Position numbers and translations under genes: made by a program. From JACVRW01 sp963739095 (GTDB lineage Bacteria > Actinomycetota > Thermoleophilia > Solirubrobacterales > Thermoleophilaceae), in the NCBI GenBank assembly GCA_963739095.1, contig CAVTZF010000030.1:208975-272974 (forward strand): a stretch of 64,000 bases of DNA. The letters are read 5' to 3'. A model generated the notes under the pieces. The model was not told the origin of the DNA and ran no database searches. It saw only the letters and a program-made list of their open reading frames with translations. Below, one piece after another: positions 28,112-36,500 of the stretch (position 1 is its first letter; each line of letters starts with the position of its first letter).

Positions 28112-28908
28112 TCTTCACCCCGGCGCACCGCGGCGGCTCCGGGCCGCCGCTCGTTCTCCTCCACGGCTTCCTCGACACCTGGCGCACCTGGGAGCTCGTG
28201 CTGCCGGCGCTCGAGCGCCGCCACGCCGTGCTCGCGCCCACGCTCGCCGGCCACGCGGGCGGGCCGCCGGTCGAGCCCGGCTCGCTGAGCGATGCCACGC
28301 TTGCCGAGGCGGTCGAGCGCGCCATGGACGACGCCGGCATCGGCGTCGCCGACATCGCGGGCAACTCGCTCGGCGGCTACGTCGCGCTGCAGCTCGCCGC
28401 GCGCGGCCGCGCCAGCTCGGTGGTCGCGTTCGCCCCAGCCGGCGGCTGGGCGCCCGGCGACGAGTCCTACCGCGACACGCTCGCCGCGCAGGGCGAGCTG
28501 CTCGAGCTCATGAGGCGGACCGCGCCACAGGCCGATGCCCTGCTGGCCACGCGGGAGGGCCGGCGGCGCGCCACGAGCGCCCTGACCGTGAACTTCGAGC
28601 ACATCCCCGCCGAGCTGATCGCACACCAGATGCTGGGCGTCGCAGCCGCGCCGGCGGCCGGCGCGCTGCTCGAGCACGCGCTGCGCGAGGGCTGGACGAT
28701 CGACCCCGAGCGGATCACCTGTCCCGTGCGGATCGTCTGGGGCACCGAGGACCACCTGCTGCGCTGGCCCGGCGCCGCCGCGCGCTACCGGGAGGAGTGG
28801 CTGCCGCACGCCGACTGGGTCGTGCTCGAGGGCGTCGGCCACGCCCCGCAGCTCGACGTCCCGCTGGAGGCCGCCGAGCTGATCCTGGGCTTCACGGCCG
28901 CGTCATGA
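28108..28908 (+). CDS. Alpha/beta-hydrolase, probable CTG start
   Basis: About 266 residues. The fold is complete: oxyanion motif LLHGFLDTWRTWE near the N-terminus, nucleophile Ser in GNSLGGY, acid in WGTEDHLL and His in GVGHAPQ. The first standard start (GTG 28198) would remove the HGF loop, and an in-frame stop at 28045 closes the frame upstream. The only start-like codon that keeps the domain is CTG at 28108, overlapping the ftsB stop as CTGA. The substrate is unknown. Overlaps the next gene (ATGA). Confidence 0.85.
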   Translation: MIFTPAHRGGSGPPLVLLHGFLDTWRTWELVLPALERRHAVLAPTLAGHAGGPPVEPGSLSDATLAEAVERAMDDAGIGVADIAGNSLGGYVALQLAARGRASSVVAFAPAGGWAPGDESYRDTLAAQGELLELMRRTAPQADALLATREGRRRATSALTVNFEHIPAELIAHQMLGVAAAPAAGALLEHALREGWTIDPERITCPVRIVWGTEDHLLRWPGAAARYREEWLPHADWVVLEGVGHAPQLDVPLEAAELILGFTAAS

Positions 28909-29420
28909 TCCGCGGGATGCCCGCGGAGCGGCTTCCCCTTCCGGACGATGCCGGCGCGAGCCCGGAGCTCGCCGCCGAGTACGCGGCCGCGCGCGAGCGG
29001 ACCGGGCGCGTGATGGCGATCCTGCGGGCGATGGGCCCGCGCGCCGAGGTCGTGCGGGCCTTTCTCGACATGACCGAGGCTGTGATCTACGGGCCCGCCT
29101 CGCTCGGCCGGCGCGAGCGCGAGCTGCTGGCCCTCGCGACCTCGGACGCGAACGGCGCGAGCTACTCGAGCGCGGTCCACGCCGAGCTGCTCGCGGAATG
29201 CGGCGGCGGGCCCGACGGCAGCCCGCGCGACGCCGCGCTTGTCGAGTTCGCGCGCAGCCTCACGCTGGCGCCGCGCGACGGCGCCGGCGCCGTGGCGGCG
29301 CTGCGCGAGCACCTGTCGGCCGACGAAGCGCACGACGCGATCGCAGTTGTGGCGCTCCTGAACCTGGCGAACCGGGCGGCACTCGCGACCGGGATCAGCC
29401 GCTCCGACGACCTGACCTAG
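28905..29420 (+). CDS. AhpD/carboxymuconolactone-decarboxylase-like protein lacking the CxxC cysteines
   Basis: 171 residues, all-helical AhpD-like fold: RERELLALATSDANGASYSSAVHAELL matches (in shorter blocks) the region that normally holds CxxC followed by a conserved His. Here the two Cys are Ser (ASYSSAVH), so thiol peroxidase-type chemistry is unlikely. Coupled to the upstream hydrolase by an ATGA overlap. It ends overlapping the convergent gene by 4 bases. Confidence 0.75.
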   Translation: MIRGMPAERLPLPDDAGASPELAAEYAAARERTGRVMAILRAMGPRAEVVRAFLDMTEAVIYGPASLGRRERELLALATSDANGASYSSAVHAELLAECGGGPDGSPRDAALVEFARSLTLAPRDGAGAVAALREHLSADEAHDAIAVVALLNLANRAALATGISRSDDLT

Positions 29421-29743
29421 GGCTTGGCGTGCGACTCGCGCGGGCGGCCGCCCGCGAAGTCGGACGCCTCGCGGGCATAGCGGCTGAAGGCCGCGTCCAC
29501 CACAGCGGCGGCGTCGCCGCCCGCGGCGTGGCGCCAGGCGATGGCGGTCGCCCAGTCCGTGTCCTCCGCGTAGAGGTCGGCCAGCTCCGCGACGACGAAG
29601 CTCGAGCCGAGCCGGCGGCGCAGCTGCTCGATGACGGCATCGGCCGCCCGGTCGAGGTCGGCGCGTGCGGGCTCGGGCGTCCGGGCGAGGGTTCGTTCCC
29701 CGTCCCGCCACTGGAAGAGCGCGTTCTCAAGCGTGTACGCCAT
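29417..29743 (-). CDS. Hypothetical protein, 108 aa
   Basis: Unrecognised, mostly helical, acidic protein starting MAYTLENALFQWRDGERTLA. It has regularly spaced Ala/Leu and several Trp (FQWRDGE, DWATAIAWRH). No signal peptide or membrane segment. TACGCT lies 8 nt before the ATG, so it is probably a leaderless, independently transcribed gene. Its end overlaps the AhpD-like gene. Confidence 0.65.
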   Translation of the reverse strand: MAYTLENALFQWRDGERTLARTPEPARADLDRAADAVIEQLRRRLGSSFVVAELADLYAEDTDWATAIAWRHAAGGDAAAVVDAAFSRYAREASDFAGGRPRESHAKP

Positions 29744-29770
29744 CGAGGCCGAGCGTAGCGGCGGGTTCGG

Positions 29771-30394
29771 CTAAGAGTCTTCGTCTTCGTCTTCGTCGCC
29801 GGCGTCCTCGCCGGCGCGGCTGATGACGATCCGGTCTGGCTCGACGGTGACCGTCACCGGCCGGTGCCCCGCCCAGTGCTCTGCGTAGACCGGGTCGTCC
29901 TGCACCGCCGGGTCGAGCCACAGGCCGTAGCCCTCGTCGCCGTGGTCGAACGTCCCCTCGAGGGCCTTGGGCCGGCGCCGCCGGCCGCGCCCGCCGCGGC
30001 GGCCACGACGCCGCCGGCGCGGCTTGTCCTCGTCGCCGTCGCCGTCCTCGTCGCCGTCCTCCGACTCTTCATCGTCCTCGGAGGATTCCTCCTCCTCGGC
30101 CTGGCTCTCGGCCTCCAGCGCTGCCGCCACGAGCGCGTCGTCCTCGGCGCGCAGGTCCTGCTCGGCCGGCTCGGCGCCCGTCGCGGCGGTATCGCCCTCG
30201 CCTTCGGCATCCGCCGGCGCGAGCTCGTGCTCACGCTTGAAGGCGCGGATGTCGGCGACCGACACCTCGAGCTGGTGGGCGATCCAGGCGTCGGTGCGCC
30301 CCTGGCGGACCCAGGTCCGGATCTGGTTCAGCTGCGGCTTGAGCGATCTGCGTGCCAAACGGCGCCGGAGACTAGCAACGTGACGGTTGTCCAT
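29771..30394 (-). CDS. HTH-containing protein with acidic and Arg-rich tracts
   Basis: About 207 residues of unknown function. The N-terminus is basic and followed by a likely HTH (RQGRTDAWIAHQLEVSVADI, about 27-46). The middle (about 60-130) is nearly all Glu/Asp/Ala, then an Arg/Gly-rich block (PRRRRRGRRGGRGRRRR), then a short folded end with YGLWLDPAVQDDPVYAEHW and a strand-rich VTVTVEPDRIVIS. The ATG at 30394 was chosen because the sequence before it looks non-coding. Divergent from csrA. Confidence 0.7.
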   Translation of the reverse strand: MDNRHVASLRRRLARRSLKPQLNQIRTWVRQGRTDAWIAHQLEVSVADIRAFKREHELAPADAEGEGDTAATGAEPAEQDLRAEDDALVAAALEAESQAEEEESSEDDEESEDGDEDGDGDEDKPRRRRRGRRGGRGRRRRPKALEGTFDHGDEGYGLWLDPAVQDDPVYAEHWAGHRPVTVTVEPDRIVISRAGEDAGDEDEDEDS

Positions 30395-30461
30395 TGCGCG
30401 TATGGACGACCGGTGGTTTATTGGATGGGCAAGTACGTCTCGGCAGGGGAGGCGGCCAGTA

Positions 30462-30659
30462 ATGCTGGTCCTGACGCGCAAGTCGAATCAGAGCATCATG
30501 ATCGGAGACGAGATCGAGATCTCGGTGCTCGCGATCATGGGCGAGAAGGTACGCATCGGAATCGAGGCACCGCGCTCGGTGCCCGTGTTCCGGCGCGAGG
30601 TCTACGTGGAGATCCGGGAGGACGCCAACGGCACGAGTATCGGCGCCAACGGCGGCTGA
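30462..30659 (+). CDS. csrA: Carbon storage regulator CsrA
   Basis: 65-residue RNA-binding protein that controls translation by binding GGA-containing leaders. MLVLTRKSNQSIMIGDEIEI and VRIGIEAPRSVPVFRREVY are textbook CsrA, including the conserved Leu4/Arg6 and the C-terminal Arg of the RNA-binding face. Shine-Dalgarno GGGGAGG lies about 10 nt upstream and itself contains GGA; another GGA lies at 30423-30425, so self-repression is possible. No FliW or flagellar gene is nearby. Confidence 0.93.
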   Translation: MLVLTRKSNQSIMIGDEIEISVLAIMGEKVRIGIEAPRSVPVFRREVYVEIREDANGTSIGANGG

Positions 30660-30678
30660 GCTGCGGAGGGCCGGTGGC

Positions 30679-30981
30679 TCAGCCGGCCAGCCAGGCGAGC
30701 GTCTCGAACATGACGATCGTGACGATCACGGCCGTCGCGATCAGCGTCAACGCAAGCAGCATGAAGCGGAAACTGCCGGCCTTGCGGGAGCGTGCCACGC
30801 GCCGGAAGCGGGCCCGCTGCGCGGACTCCTTGCGCAGCCGCTCCCGGCGCTCGATCGACTCGGCAGCCTCCTCTCGGAAGGCCTCCTCGAACTGCGCTAG
30901 CGATTGGCGCATCCGCATCGTCCGCGGAAGGCTACCACCGGGATTTGGCTCAATGGTGCGCTTTCGCACCTTCAGGCTCAT
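30679..30981 (-). CDS. Small protein with coiled coil and C-terminal membrane helix
   Basis: 100 residues: basic N-terminus, charged helix (about 25-65, EEAFREEAAESIERRERLRK), then a C-terminal hydrophobic segment (about 74-96) predicted to anchor it. Unrecognised. The ATG overlaps the stop of the aldolase-like gene (ATGA), so the two are coupled. Convergent with csrA. Confidence 0.65.
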   Translation of the reverse strand: MSLKVRKRTIEPNPGGSLPRTMRMRQSLAQFEEAFREEAAESIERRERLRKESAQRARFRRVARSRKAGSFRFMLLALTLIATAVIVTIVMFETLAWLAG

Positions 30982-31910
30982 GCGGGAGCGTGCTCCTTGG
31001 CGGCGTCCGCATAGACCTTCACGAAGCGAAGGTAGTTGTCCGCGATCTGCTGGGCTGCGGCCTCGCGCTCGAGGCTGCCGTCGAGAAAGGCCTTGAGCGC
31101 GTCCCACCAGATGCTGCGGCCGATCGCGAAGCCCGAGTACCCGGGCACGGGTGCCCCCGCCCGCAGCCACTCGTCGACCTTCTCGTCGTTGGCGCCGCGG
31201 CCGAGCACGACGCAGACGACGCCGTCACGGCCGTCGCGGCGGGCCGTACGGGCGATCGCGTCGCAGTCCTCGGTGCTGTCGACGCCCTCGATCTTCCAGA
31301 TGTCGGGCTCGACGCCGTTCTCCTGGAACTCGATGATCGTGCGGCGCATCAGCTCGGGGCGTATCTCGGCGTCGTAGCGGTTCTCGTCCCCGCCGACCTG
31401 GTCGAGCTGGGACTGCTCGGCCGGCACGAGCAGCTCGAAGAGGTACTTGTGGCCATTGTCGTGGAGCCAGTTGCCGAGCCGGGCGAGGCGCTCGGACTGG
31501 CGGGCGTTCATCTCGGCGTCGCCGTCCGGGTTGTAGCGGACGAGCACCTTCGAGAAGTCGGGATCGAACTGGTCGATGTGGGCGCCGAAGTCGTCGCCGT
31601 ACTGGAAGTCGAACTCGTCCTGCCCGGACTTCTCGACCGGCATGGACAGCAGCAGGCCGCGCTCCTTCGCCTCCTGGGGGATCCGGGTCGGCGCGCCGAA
31701 CTGCTCGTCCACGAGCACGCCCGTGACCCCGGCCTCGGCGCCTTGCTCGGTCGCCTTAAGGGCGCCCTCGTAGATCAGGTGCTTGGCGTCGGCGATCTGG
31801 GCCGTCTGATCGGGGGTCGGGTCCCCCTCGATCCCGAACATCTTCTTCTGGAATGACCCGCGGTGGTCGAACGCGAGGATGTAGAGCATGCCGTCGTAGC
31901 CGAGTGCCAT
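30978..31910 (-). CDS. DUF2090 aldolase-like protein
   Basis: 310-residue TIM-barrel protein of the class I aldolase superfamily, related to the C-terminal domain of some IolC proteins. Motifs: LYILAFDHRGSFQ at the N-terminus, GVLVDEQFGAPT, FSKVLVRYNPDGD (candidate Schiff-base Lys), PDIWKIEGVD and GFAIGRSIWWDAL. A sugar- or inositol-derived phosphate is a likely substrate class but is not shown. Shine-Dalgarno AAGGAG supports the ATG at 31910. Confidence 0.82.
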   Translation of the reverse strand: MALGYDGMLYILAFDHRGSFQKKMFGIEGDPTPDQTAQIADAKHLIYEGALKATEQGAEAGVTGVLVDEQFGAPTRIPQEAKERGLLLSMPVEKSGQDEFDFQYGDDFGAHIDQFDPDFSKVLVRYNPDGDAEMNARQSERLARLGNWLHDNGHKYLFELLVPAEQSQLDQVGGDENRYDAEIRPELMRRTIIEFQENGVEPDIWKIEGVDSTEDCDAIARTARRDGRDGVVCVVLGRGANDEKVDEWLRAGAPVPGYSGFAIGRSIWWDALKAFLDGSLEREAAAQQIADNYLRFVKVYADAAKEHAPA

Positions 31911-31982
31911 CGGTTCTCCTTGGTATCTGACACCCCGCTTTATACCCCGTTTGCCTTCGAGTGCTCCGGTTACGATGGCCGG

Positions 31983-33119
31983 GTGGAGCACCGTTTCAGG
32001 AGCCCCTCCTACACCCTTGGGATCGAGGAGGAGCTCATGATCGTCGACGACGAGACGCTCGACCTCTCGAGCTCGATCGAAGCCCTGCTGGAGGACCTGG
32101 ACGGGGTCGTGACCGAAGGCGAGGTCAAGCCCGAGCTGATGGAGTCGGTCTGCGAGATCGCGACGACTCCTGTGCGCAACACGGCCGAGGCCGGCGCTCA
32201 GCTGCGCGCGCTGCGCCGCACGGTCCAGCAGGTGGCCCACCAGCGCGGCCTCTCGATCGGCTCGGCGGGCACGCACCCGTTCGCGCTGTGGGAGGACCAG
32301 CGCGTCGTCGCCCGCTCGCGCTACCGCGACCTGATCTCGGGGCTCCAGTTCGTGGCGCGCCAGGAGATCATCTTCGGCATCCACGTGCACGTGGGCCTCG
32401 ACGACCCCGACAAGGCGATCCACGTGACCAACGGCATGCGCGTGCACGTGCCGCTGCTGCTCGCGCTGTCGGCCAACTCGCCCTTCTGGCGCGGCGACCC
32501 CACCGGGCTCGACTCGACCCGCACGCCGATCTTCCGCACCTTCCCGCGCGTCGGCATCCCGCCCCGCTACGACGACTTCGCCGACTGGGCGCGCCGCATC
32601 GAGTTCATGATGAGCACGAAGGTGATCGGCGACTACACCTACCTCTGGTACGACGTCCGCCCGCACCCGAACTTCGGCACCGTCGAGGTGCGTTGCATGG
32701 ACTCGCAGACGCGCGTCGAGCACACGCTCGCCATCGCCGCGCTCATCCAAGCGATGGTCAAGGAGCTGGCCGAGCACCACGACGCCGGCAACGAGCTCTC
32801 GCGCTACCCGTACGAGATGCTCGACGAGAACAAGTGGCTGGCGGCCCGGCACGGGCTCTCGGGATCGCTCGTCGACCTGCCCGATCGGAGCCGAGTTCCT
32901 GTGCCGGAACTGGCCCGGCGGCTGATCGCACGGCTGCGTCCGCATGCCGAGGAACTCGGCTCCGCGGCTGAGTTCGACTGGCTCGAGGACCTCCTCGAGA
33001 AGGGGAACGGGGCGTCTCGCCAGGTCGTCGTCTACGAGGCAAATCACGACCTTCGCGAGGTGGTGCGTGAGATCCTCGACGCCACGGTGCCCGAGACCGC
33101 CGAGGCTCCGAGCGAGTAG
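31983..33119 (+). CDS. YbdK-type carboxylate-amine ligase (glutamate-cysteine ligase family 2)
   Basis: 378 residues. Glutamate-cysteine-ligase-like fold with TLGIEEELMIVD (ATP/metal site), GSAGTHPFALWEDQ, IFGIHVHVGLDD and TVEVRCMDSQT. Related enzymes join glutamate to an amine or cysteine; the real substrate is unknown and the family is often annotated only as weak GCL. Start: GTG 6 nt after TACGAT (leaderless). Divergent from the aldolase-like gene. Confidence 0.88.
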   Translation: MEHRFRSPSYTLGIEEELMIVDDETLDLSSSIEALLEDLDGVVTEGEVKPELMESVCEIATTPVRNTAEAGAQLRALRRTVQQVAHQRGLSIGSAGTHPFALWEDQRVVARSRYRDLISGLQFVARQEIIFGIHVHVGLDDPDKAIHVTNGMRVHVPLLLALSANSPFWRGDPTGLDSTRTPIFRTFPRVGIPPRYDDFADWARRIEFMMSTKVIGDYTYLWYDVRPHPNFGTVEVRCMDSQTRVEHTLAIAALIQAMVKELAEHHDAGNELSRYPYEMLDENKWLAARHGLSGSLVDLPDRSRVPVPELARRLIARLRPHAEELGSAAEFDWLEDLLEKGNGASRQVVVYEANHDLREVVREILDATVPETAEAPSE

Positions 33120-33148
33120 CCATTTCCGGCCGGGTACTCTGAGGGGGC

Positions 33149-33928
33149 GTGTCGCAGCCCGACCTCTTCGTCGTCTGTAAGAACTGCGGGTCCGAGGTGA
33201 GCCCGTACATCACCGAGTGCCCGTATTGCGGGCAACGGATCCGCAAGCGCGCCCCGAAGCTGGATCGCTCGGGTGGCGAGCCTCAGCCCAAGCGCAGAGG
33301 GCGGGCGAAGCTGCCGCGGCTGCGCGCGGAGGAGATCGCCGGCATCGCGCCCGATACGCGGCCGTACGCGACCTTCGGCCTGATCCTGGTCTGCGTGGCG
33401 CTGCTGCTCGTGTTCGCGGCGGAGCCGAGCTTCGACCCGTATGTGCTCGTCCCCGCGCGGGAGGAGGTGTGGCGCTGGTTCGTCGCGCCCTTCCTGCACG
33501 GTGACCAGCTCGGGTACGCGTTCGTCGCGCTCGTCCCCGTGGCGATCTTCGGGACGCTGCTCGAGCGCCGCTTCGGCCCGCTCGTCCCCGTGATCGTGTT
33601 CATCCTGTGCGGCGCGGCGGGCGCCGGGCTCGCGGTGACGCTCGAGACGCCGCCACTCTTCGACGACTTCCCGATCTACCCGGTGTTCGGGGCCAACGGC
33701 GCCGCGCTCGGAATGCTCTGCGCCTGGCTCGTCGACGACCGGCTGGCGGCCCGGCGTGGCGACGACCGCGAGAACGACCTGCTGGGCGTGTACGTGATCG
33801 CCGTGGTGCTCGTGCTGCTCTCGCTCACGACCGAGGAGGCCAACATCGCGGCCGCCGTGGGCGGCGCGATCGTCGGAGCCCTGCTCGGGCTCGTGCTGCG
33901 GCTCTTCACGCGGAAGAGCGCCTACTGA
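33149..33928 (+). CDS. Rhomboid-like membrane protein with N-terminal zinc ribbon, catalytic residues missing
   Basis: 259 residues. An N-terminal CxxC-x10-CxxC ribbon (Cys10, 13, 24, 27) is followed by a basic linker and about six transmembrane helices of the rhomboid fold. The GxSG position reads GANGAALG, with Asn183 for the nucleophile Ser. The helix that should carry the catalytic His reads ANIAAAVGGA, with Ala236. It is therefore probably an inactive rhomboid that binds rather than cuts membrane proteins. Start: GTG 8 nt after TACTCT (leaderless). Confidence 0.78.
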   Translation: MSQPDLFVVCKNCGSEVSPYITECPYCGQRIRKRAPKLDRSGGEPQPKRRGRAKLPRLRAEEIAGIAPDTRPYATFGLILVCVALLLVFAAEPSFDPYVLVPAREEVWRWFVAPFLHGDQLGYAFVALVPVAIFGTLLERRFGPLVPVIVFILCGAAGAGLAVTLETPPLFDDFPIYPVFGANGAALGMLCAWLVDDRLAARRGDDRENDLLGVYVIAVVLVLLSLTTEEANIAAAVGGAIVGALLGLVLRLFTRKSAY

Positions 33929-33930
33929 GC

Positions 33931-34266
33931 GTGTTCTCGGACGAGCAGCTCGACGCCGCCGTCCGCGCGCTGTCCGAACCGGGGCGTTTCCAGGGCGCCG
34001 AGCGGCTCGTGGCCGCTGCCGCCCCGCAGCTTCAGCGCATCCTGGGCGAGGCCCTCAACGAGGGCGGCTGGTTCGGCGAGGCGCACGCATCGCAGGTCCG
34101 CCAGGCCGTCCGCGAGCCCGATGAGGCGGCGCGCACCGCCCGCATCGAGGACCTGATCGCCGAGGAGACGCGCATGGGCATGCTGATCGGCGTGGCGGTG
34201 GGATGGGAGCTCGCCCGCGAATTGGGAACACAGATCAACGACGAACCCGAAACCGGAGGAACCTGA
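33931..34266 (+). CDS. Hypothetical helical protein, 111 aa
   Basis: Unrecognised soluble protein, mostly helix: FSDEQLDAAVRALSEPGRFQ, then AERLVAAAAPQLQRILGEAL and a final segment IGVAVGWELARELG. GTG starts 2 bases after the rhomboid-like gene, so it shares that transcript. Its end lies 2 bases before the UPF0173 gene. Confidence 0.65.
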   Translation: MFSDEQLDAAVRALSEPGRFQGAERLVAAAAPQLQRILGEALNEGGWFGEAHASQVRQAVREPDEAARTARIEDLIAEETRMGMLIGVAVGWELARELGTQINDEPETGGT

Positions 34267-34268
34267 CC

Positions 34269-34965
34269 GTGGACATCCGCTTCCTGGGGCATTCCTGCTT
34301 CGAGCTCAGCGACGGCGACACGCGCGTGCTCGTCGACCCGTTCCTGACGGGCAATCCGAAGGCGGCCGTGCAGGCCGCCGAGGTCGAGCCCACGCACATC
34401 TTCCTCACCCACGGGCACGCCGACCACTGGGGCGACATCGTCGACATCGCTAAGCGCACCGGCGCTCAATGCGTCGCGATCACCGAGGTTGCAGGTGAGC
34501 TCGGCGATCACGGGATCGAGAACGCGGCCGACCCGAATCTCGGCGGCACGGTCGAGTTCAAGGGCGGCTGGGTGCGGGTGGTACCGGCCTGGCACACGTC
34601 GACGACCCCGGGCGGCACCGTCAACGTCCCGGCCGGCATGGTCATCAACCTCGGCGGCAAGACGGTCTACCACCTCGGCGACACCGCGCTCTTCTCCGAC
34701 CTGCGGCTTGTGGGCGAGCGCGACAACCTCGACGCCGCGTTGGTCTGCATCGGCGGCCACTACACGATGGACCGCCACGACGCCGTCATCGCCTGCGAGC
34801 TGCATCGGCGCCCGCATCGTGATCCCGTGCCACTACAACACCTTCCCGGCGATCGAGACAGACGCGCAGGCGTTCAAGGCCGACGTCGAGCAGCGCACCG
34901 CGGGCGAGGGGCGGCGCCAGACGACCGTCGAGGTGCTCGAGCCGGGCGCCTCGATAAGCATCTAG
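34269..34965 (+). pseudogene. UPF0173 metallo-beta-lactamase-fold hydrolase, interrupted by a one-base frameshift
   Basis: Starts GTG with VDIRFLGHSCFELSDGDTRV and carries the metal motif LTHGHADHWGD, VVPAWHTSTTPGG and VYHLGDTALFSDL, all typical of UPF0173. After DAVIACEL (near 34798) the reading must move by one base to continue with IGARIVIPCHYNTFPAIE and end VEVLEPGASISI at 34965. Deleting one C from GAGCTGCATCGG restores an intact protein of about 231 residues. Broken gene or insertion error; the intact C-terminal sequence favours the latter. Confidence 0.8.
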
Positions 34966-35489
34966 TGCGAATCGCCGCGGCGCTCCTCGCCGCGCTGCTG
35001 CTGCTGGTCGCGGGCTGCGCGGACGACGACGACGACGCGGGCACGACCCCGACCGCGCCGGCCGCGACGGAGACAACCGAGACCGAGACGGCGCCAGAGG
35101 TCGAGACCGAGACCGAGGTCGAGACGCAGACCGAGGCCGAGACCGAGACCGAGATCGAGACGGAGACCTCTCCCGAGGACCAACCCGGGGGTGCCGGCGA
35201 CGAGGAGCCGGCGCGCTCGCAGGCGCTCTTCACCGCCCAGGGCGGGCGCGTCACGCCGCGCGTCGTGCGCGTTCCTTCCTTCATCTCGGTGCGCGTCGAG
35301 TTGCGGGCGCGCGACGACGGTCCCTACGTCCTCACGATCGAAGGCCAGAGGATCGAGGCGGGCGGCCAGCTCAGCTCCGGGTCCGTGAGCCTCGACGGCC
35401 TGCGTCCGGGCGACGCCTACGTGGGCACGCTCAGCGGCAACGCCAGCGGCCGCGTGCGGGTCGAGGCGACCGCCGAGCCGGGCCCGTAA
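34965..35489 (+). CDS. Lipoprotein with Thr/Glu-rich linker
   Basis: 174 residues. Signal peptide ending in the lipobox LVAGC (Cys about 18), an Asp run, then a long Thr-Glu repeat region (about 35-72) that should be extended and acidic. A C-terminal beta-rich domain of about 90 residues follows (VVRVPSFISVRVELRARDDG, YVLTIEGQRIEAGG), resembling a cupredoxin-like or Ig-like fold without copper ligands I can identify. The GTG overlaps the preceding stop by one base (TAGTG). Confidence 0.75.
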   Translation: MRIAAALLAALLLLVAGCADDDDDAGTTPTAPAATETTETETAPEVETETEVETQTEAETETEIETETSPEDQPGGAGDEEPARSQALFTAQGGRVTPRVVRVPSFISVRVELRARDDGPYVLTIEGQRIEAGGQLSSGSVSLDGLRPGDAYVGTLSGNASGRVRVEATAEPGP

Positions 35490-35567
35490 CACCTCAGTTG
35501 GCCGGCCAGCCAGGTGGTCCGTTACGCTGGCGCCAGGGAAAGAGCGAGCACCGAGGAGAGAGCAGAC

Positions 35568-36488
35568 GTGAGCGATTCCGTCCAGCAGCGGACCGACCGG
35601 GCCGACTTCCAGGCCACCAGCGACCCGGGTGTCCTGGAGTCCGCCGACCGCGGCGAGGTGCACCTGCTCAGCTACTCGGAGCTCTACGAGCTCTGGGAGC
35701 GCCAGCAGTGGGCGACCCAGGACATCGACTTCACCCAGGACAAGATCGACTGGCACGAGCGCATCCCCGAGGAGGAGCGCTTCCAGCGCATGTACGGCCT
35801 GTCCTCGTTCTTCATCGGCGAGCAGAAGGTCGCCGAGGAGCTCGGCCCGATGATGCGCGCCGCGCCGACCGAGGAGATGCGCATCTTCCTCTGCACGCAG
35901 ATCGCCGACGAGGCGCGCCACGTGCGCTTCTTCAATCGCTTCTACGAAGAGGTCGGCATCCTCGAGGCGGACACGCTGCACGGCCGGCTCGTCGAGACGA
36001 GCGATCACGTCAACCCCGAGTTCAACGAGCTCTTCGACGAGATGCTGAAGAGCCGGGTCGACCGGCTCGCGCGCACGCCCGAGGACCTGGAGGCGCTGGT
36101 CGAGGCGGTCACGCTCTACCACATGGTCATCGAGGGCATGCTCGCGCTCACCGGGCAGCACTTCATCCTCCAGTACAACGAGGAGGTCGGCACGCTGCCG
36201 GGCTTCTGCGAAGGCTTCAACAAGATCGCGCGCGACGAGCACCGCCACGTGGCGTTCGGCGCGCGCTTCCTGCGCGAGATGGCTGAGGAGGACAGTCGCT
36301 ACGGCGAGGCGATCACGCGCACGCTCACCGAGGTGGCGCCGATCGCGGACCGCGTGCTGCAGCCGAAGTGGTACGTCGAGGGCGAGACGGAGGTCCTCGG
36401 CGCCTCCATGGAGGAGACGCGCGCGTTCGCGATGAAGGCACTCGAGCGGCGGCTCAAGGTGATCGGCCTGGCGCCGGCCGCTGCCTGA
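35568..36488 (+). CDS. R2-like diiron protein (probable R2lox ligand-binding oxidase)
   Basis: 306 residues, ferritin-like fold of the ribonucleotide reductase R2 superfamily. Metal ligands are in FFIGEQKVAEE, DEARH (114-118), TLYHMVIEG and DEHRH (near 228). The length, lack of an R2 C-terminal tail and absence of a nearby nrdA suggest R2lox (as Rv0233 of M. tuberculosis), which has a Mn/Fe centre and binds a fatty acid. Genuine R2 is not excluded. TACGCT lies about 40 nt upstream and a GAGGAGAG Shine-Dalgarno precedes the GTG, so this mRNA has a leader. Confidence 0.82.
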   Translation: MSDSVQQRTDRADFQATSDPGVLESADRGEVHLLSYSELYELWERQQWATQDIDFTQDKIDWHERIPEEERFQRMYGLSSFFIGEQKVAEELGPMMRAAPTEEMRIFLCTQIADEARHVRFFNRFYEEVGILEADTLHGRLVETSDHVNPEFNELFDEMLKSRVDRLARTPEDLEALVEAVTLYHMVIEGMLALTGQHFILQYNEEVGTLPGFCEGFNKIARDEHRHVAFGARFLREMAEEDSRYGEAITRTLTEVAPIADRVLQPKWYVEGETEVLGASMEETRAFAMKALERRLKVIGLAPAAA

Positions 36489-36500
36489 GCGTCAGACGGC

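Noticed and set aside
31911..33047. N-terminal extension of the aldolase-like protein to 689 residues
   Set aside because: The extra sequence is the complement of the YbdK-type ligase gene; a Shine-Dalgarno marks the start at 31910.
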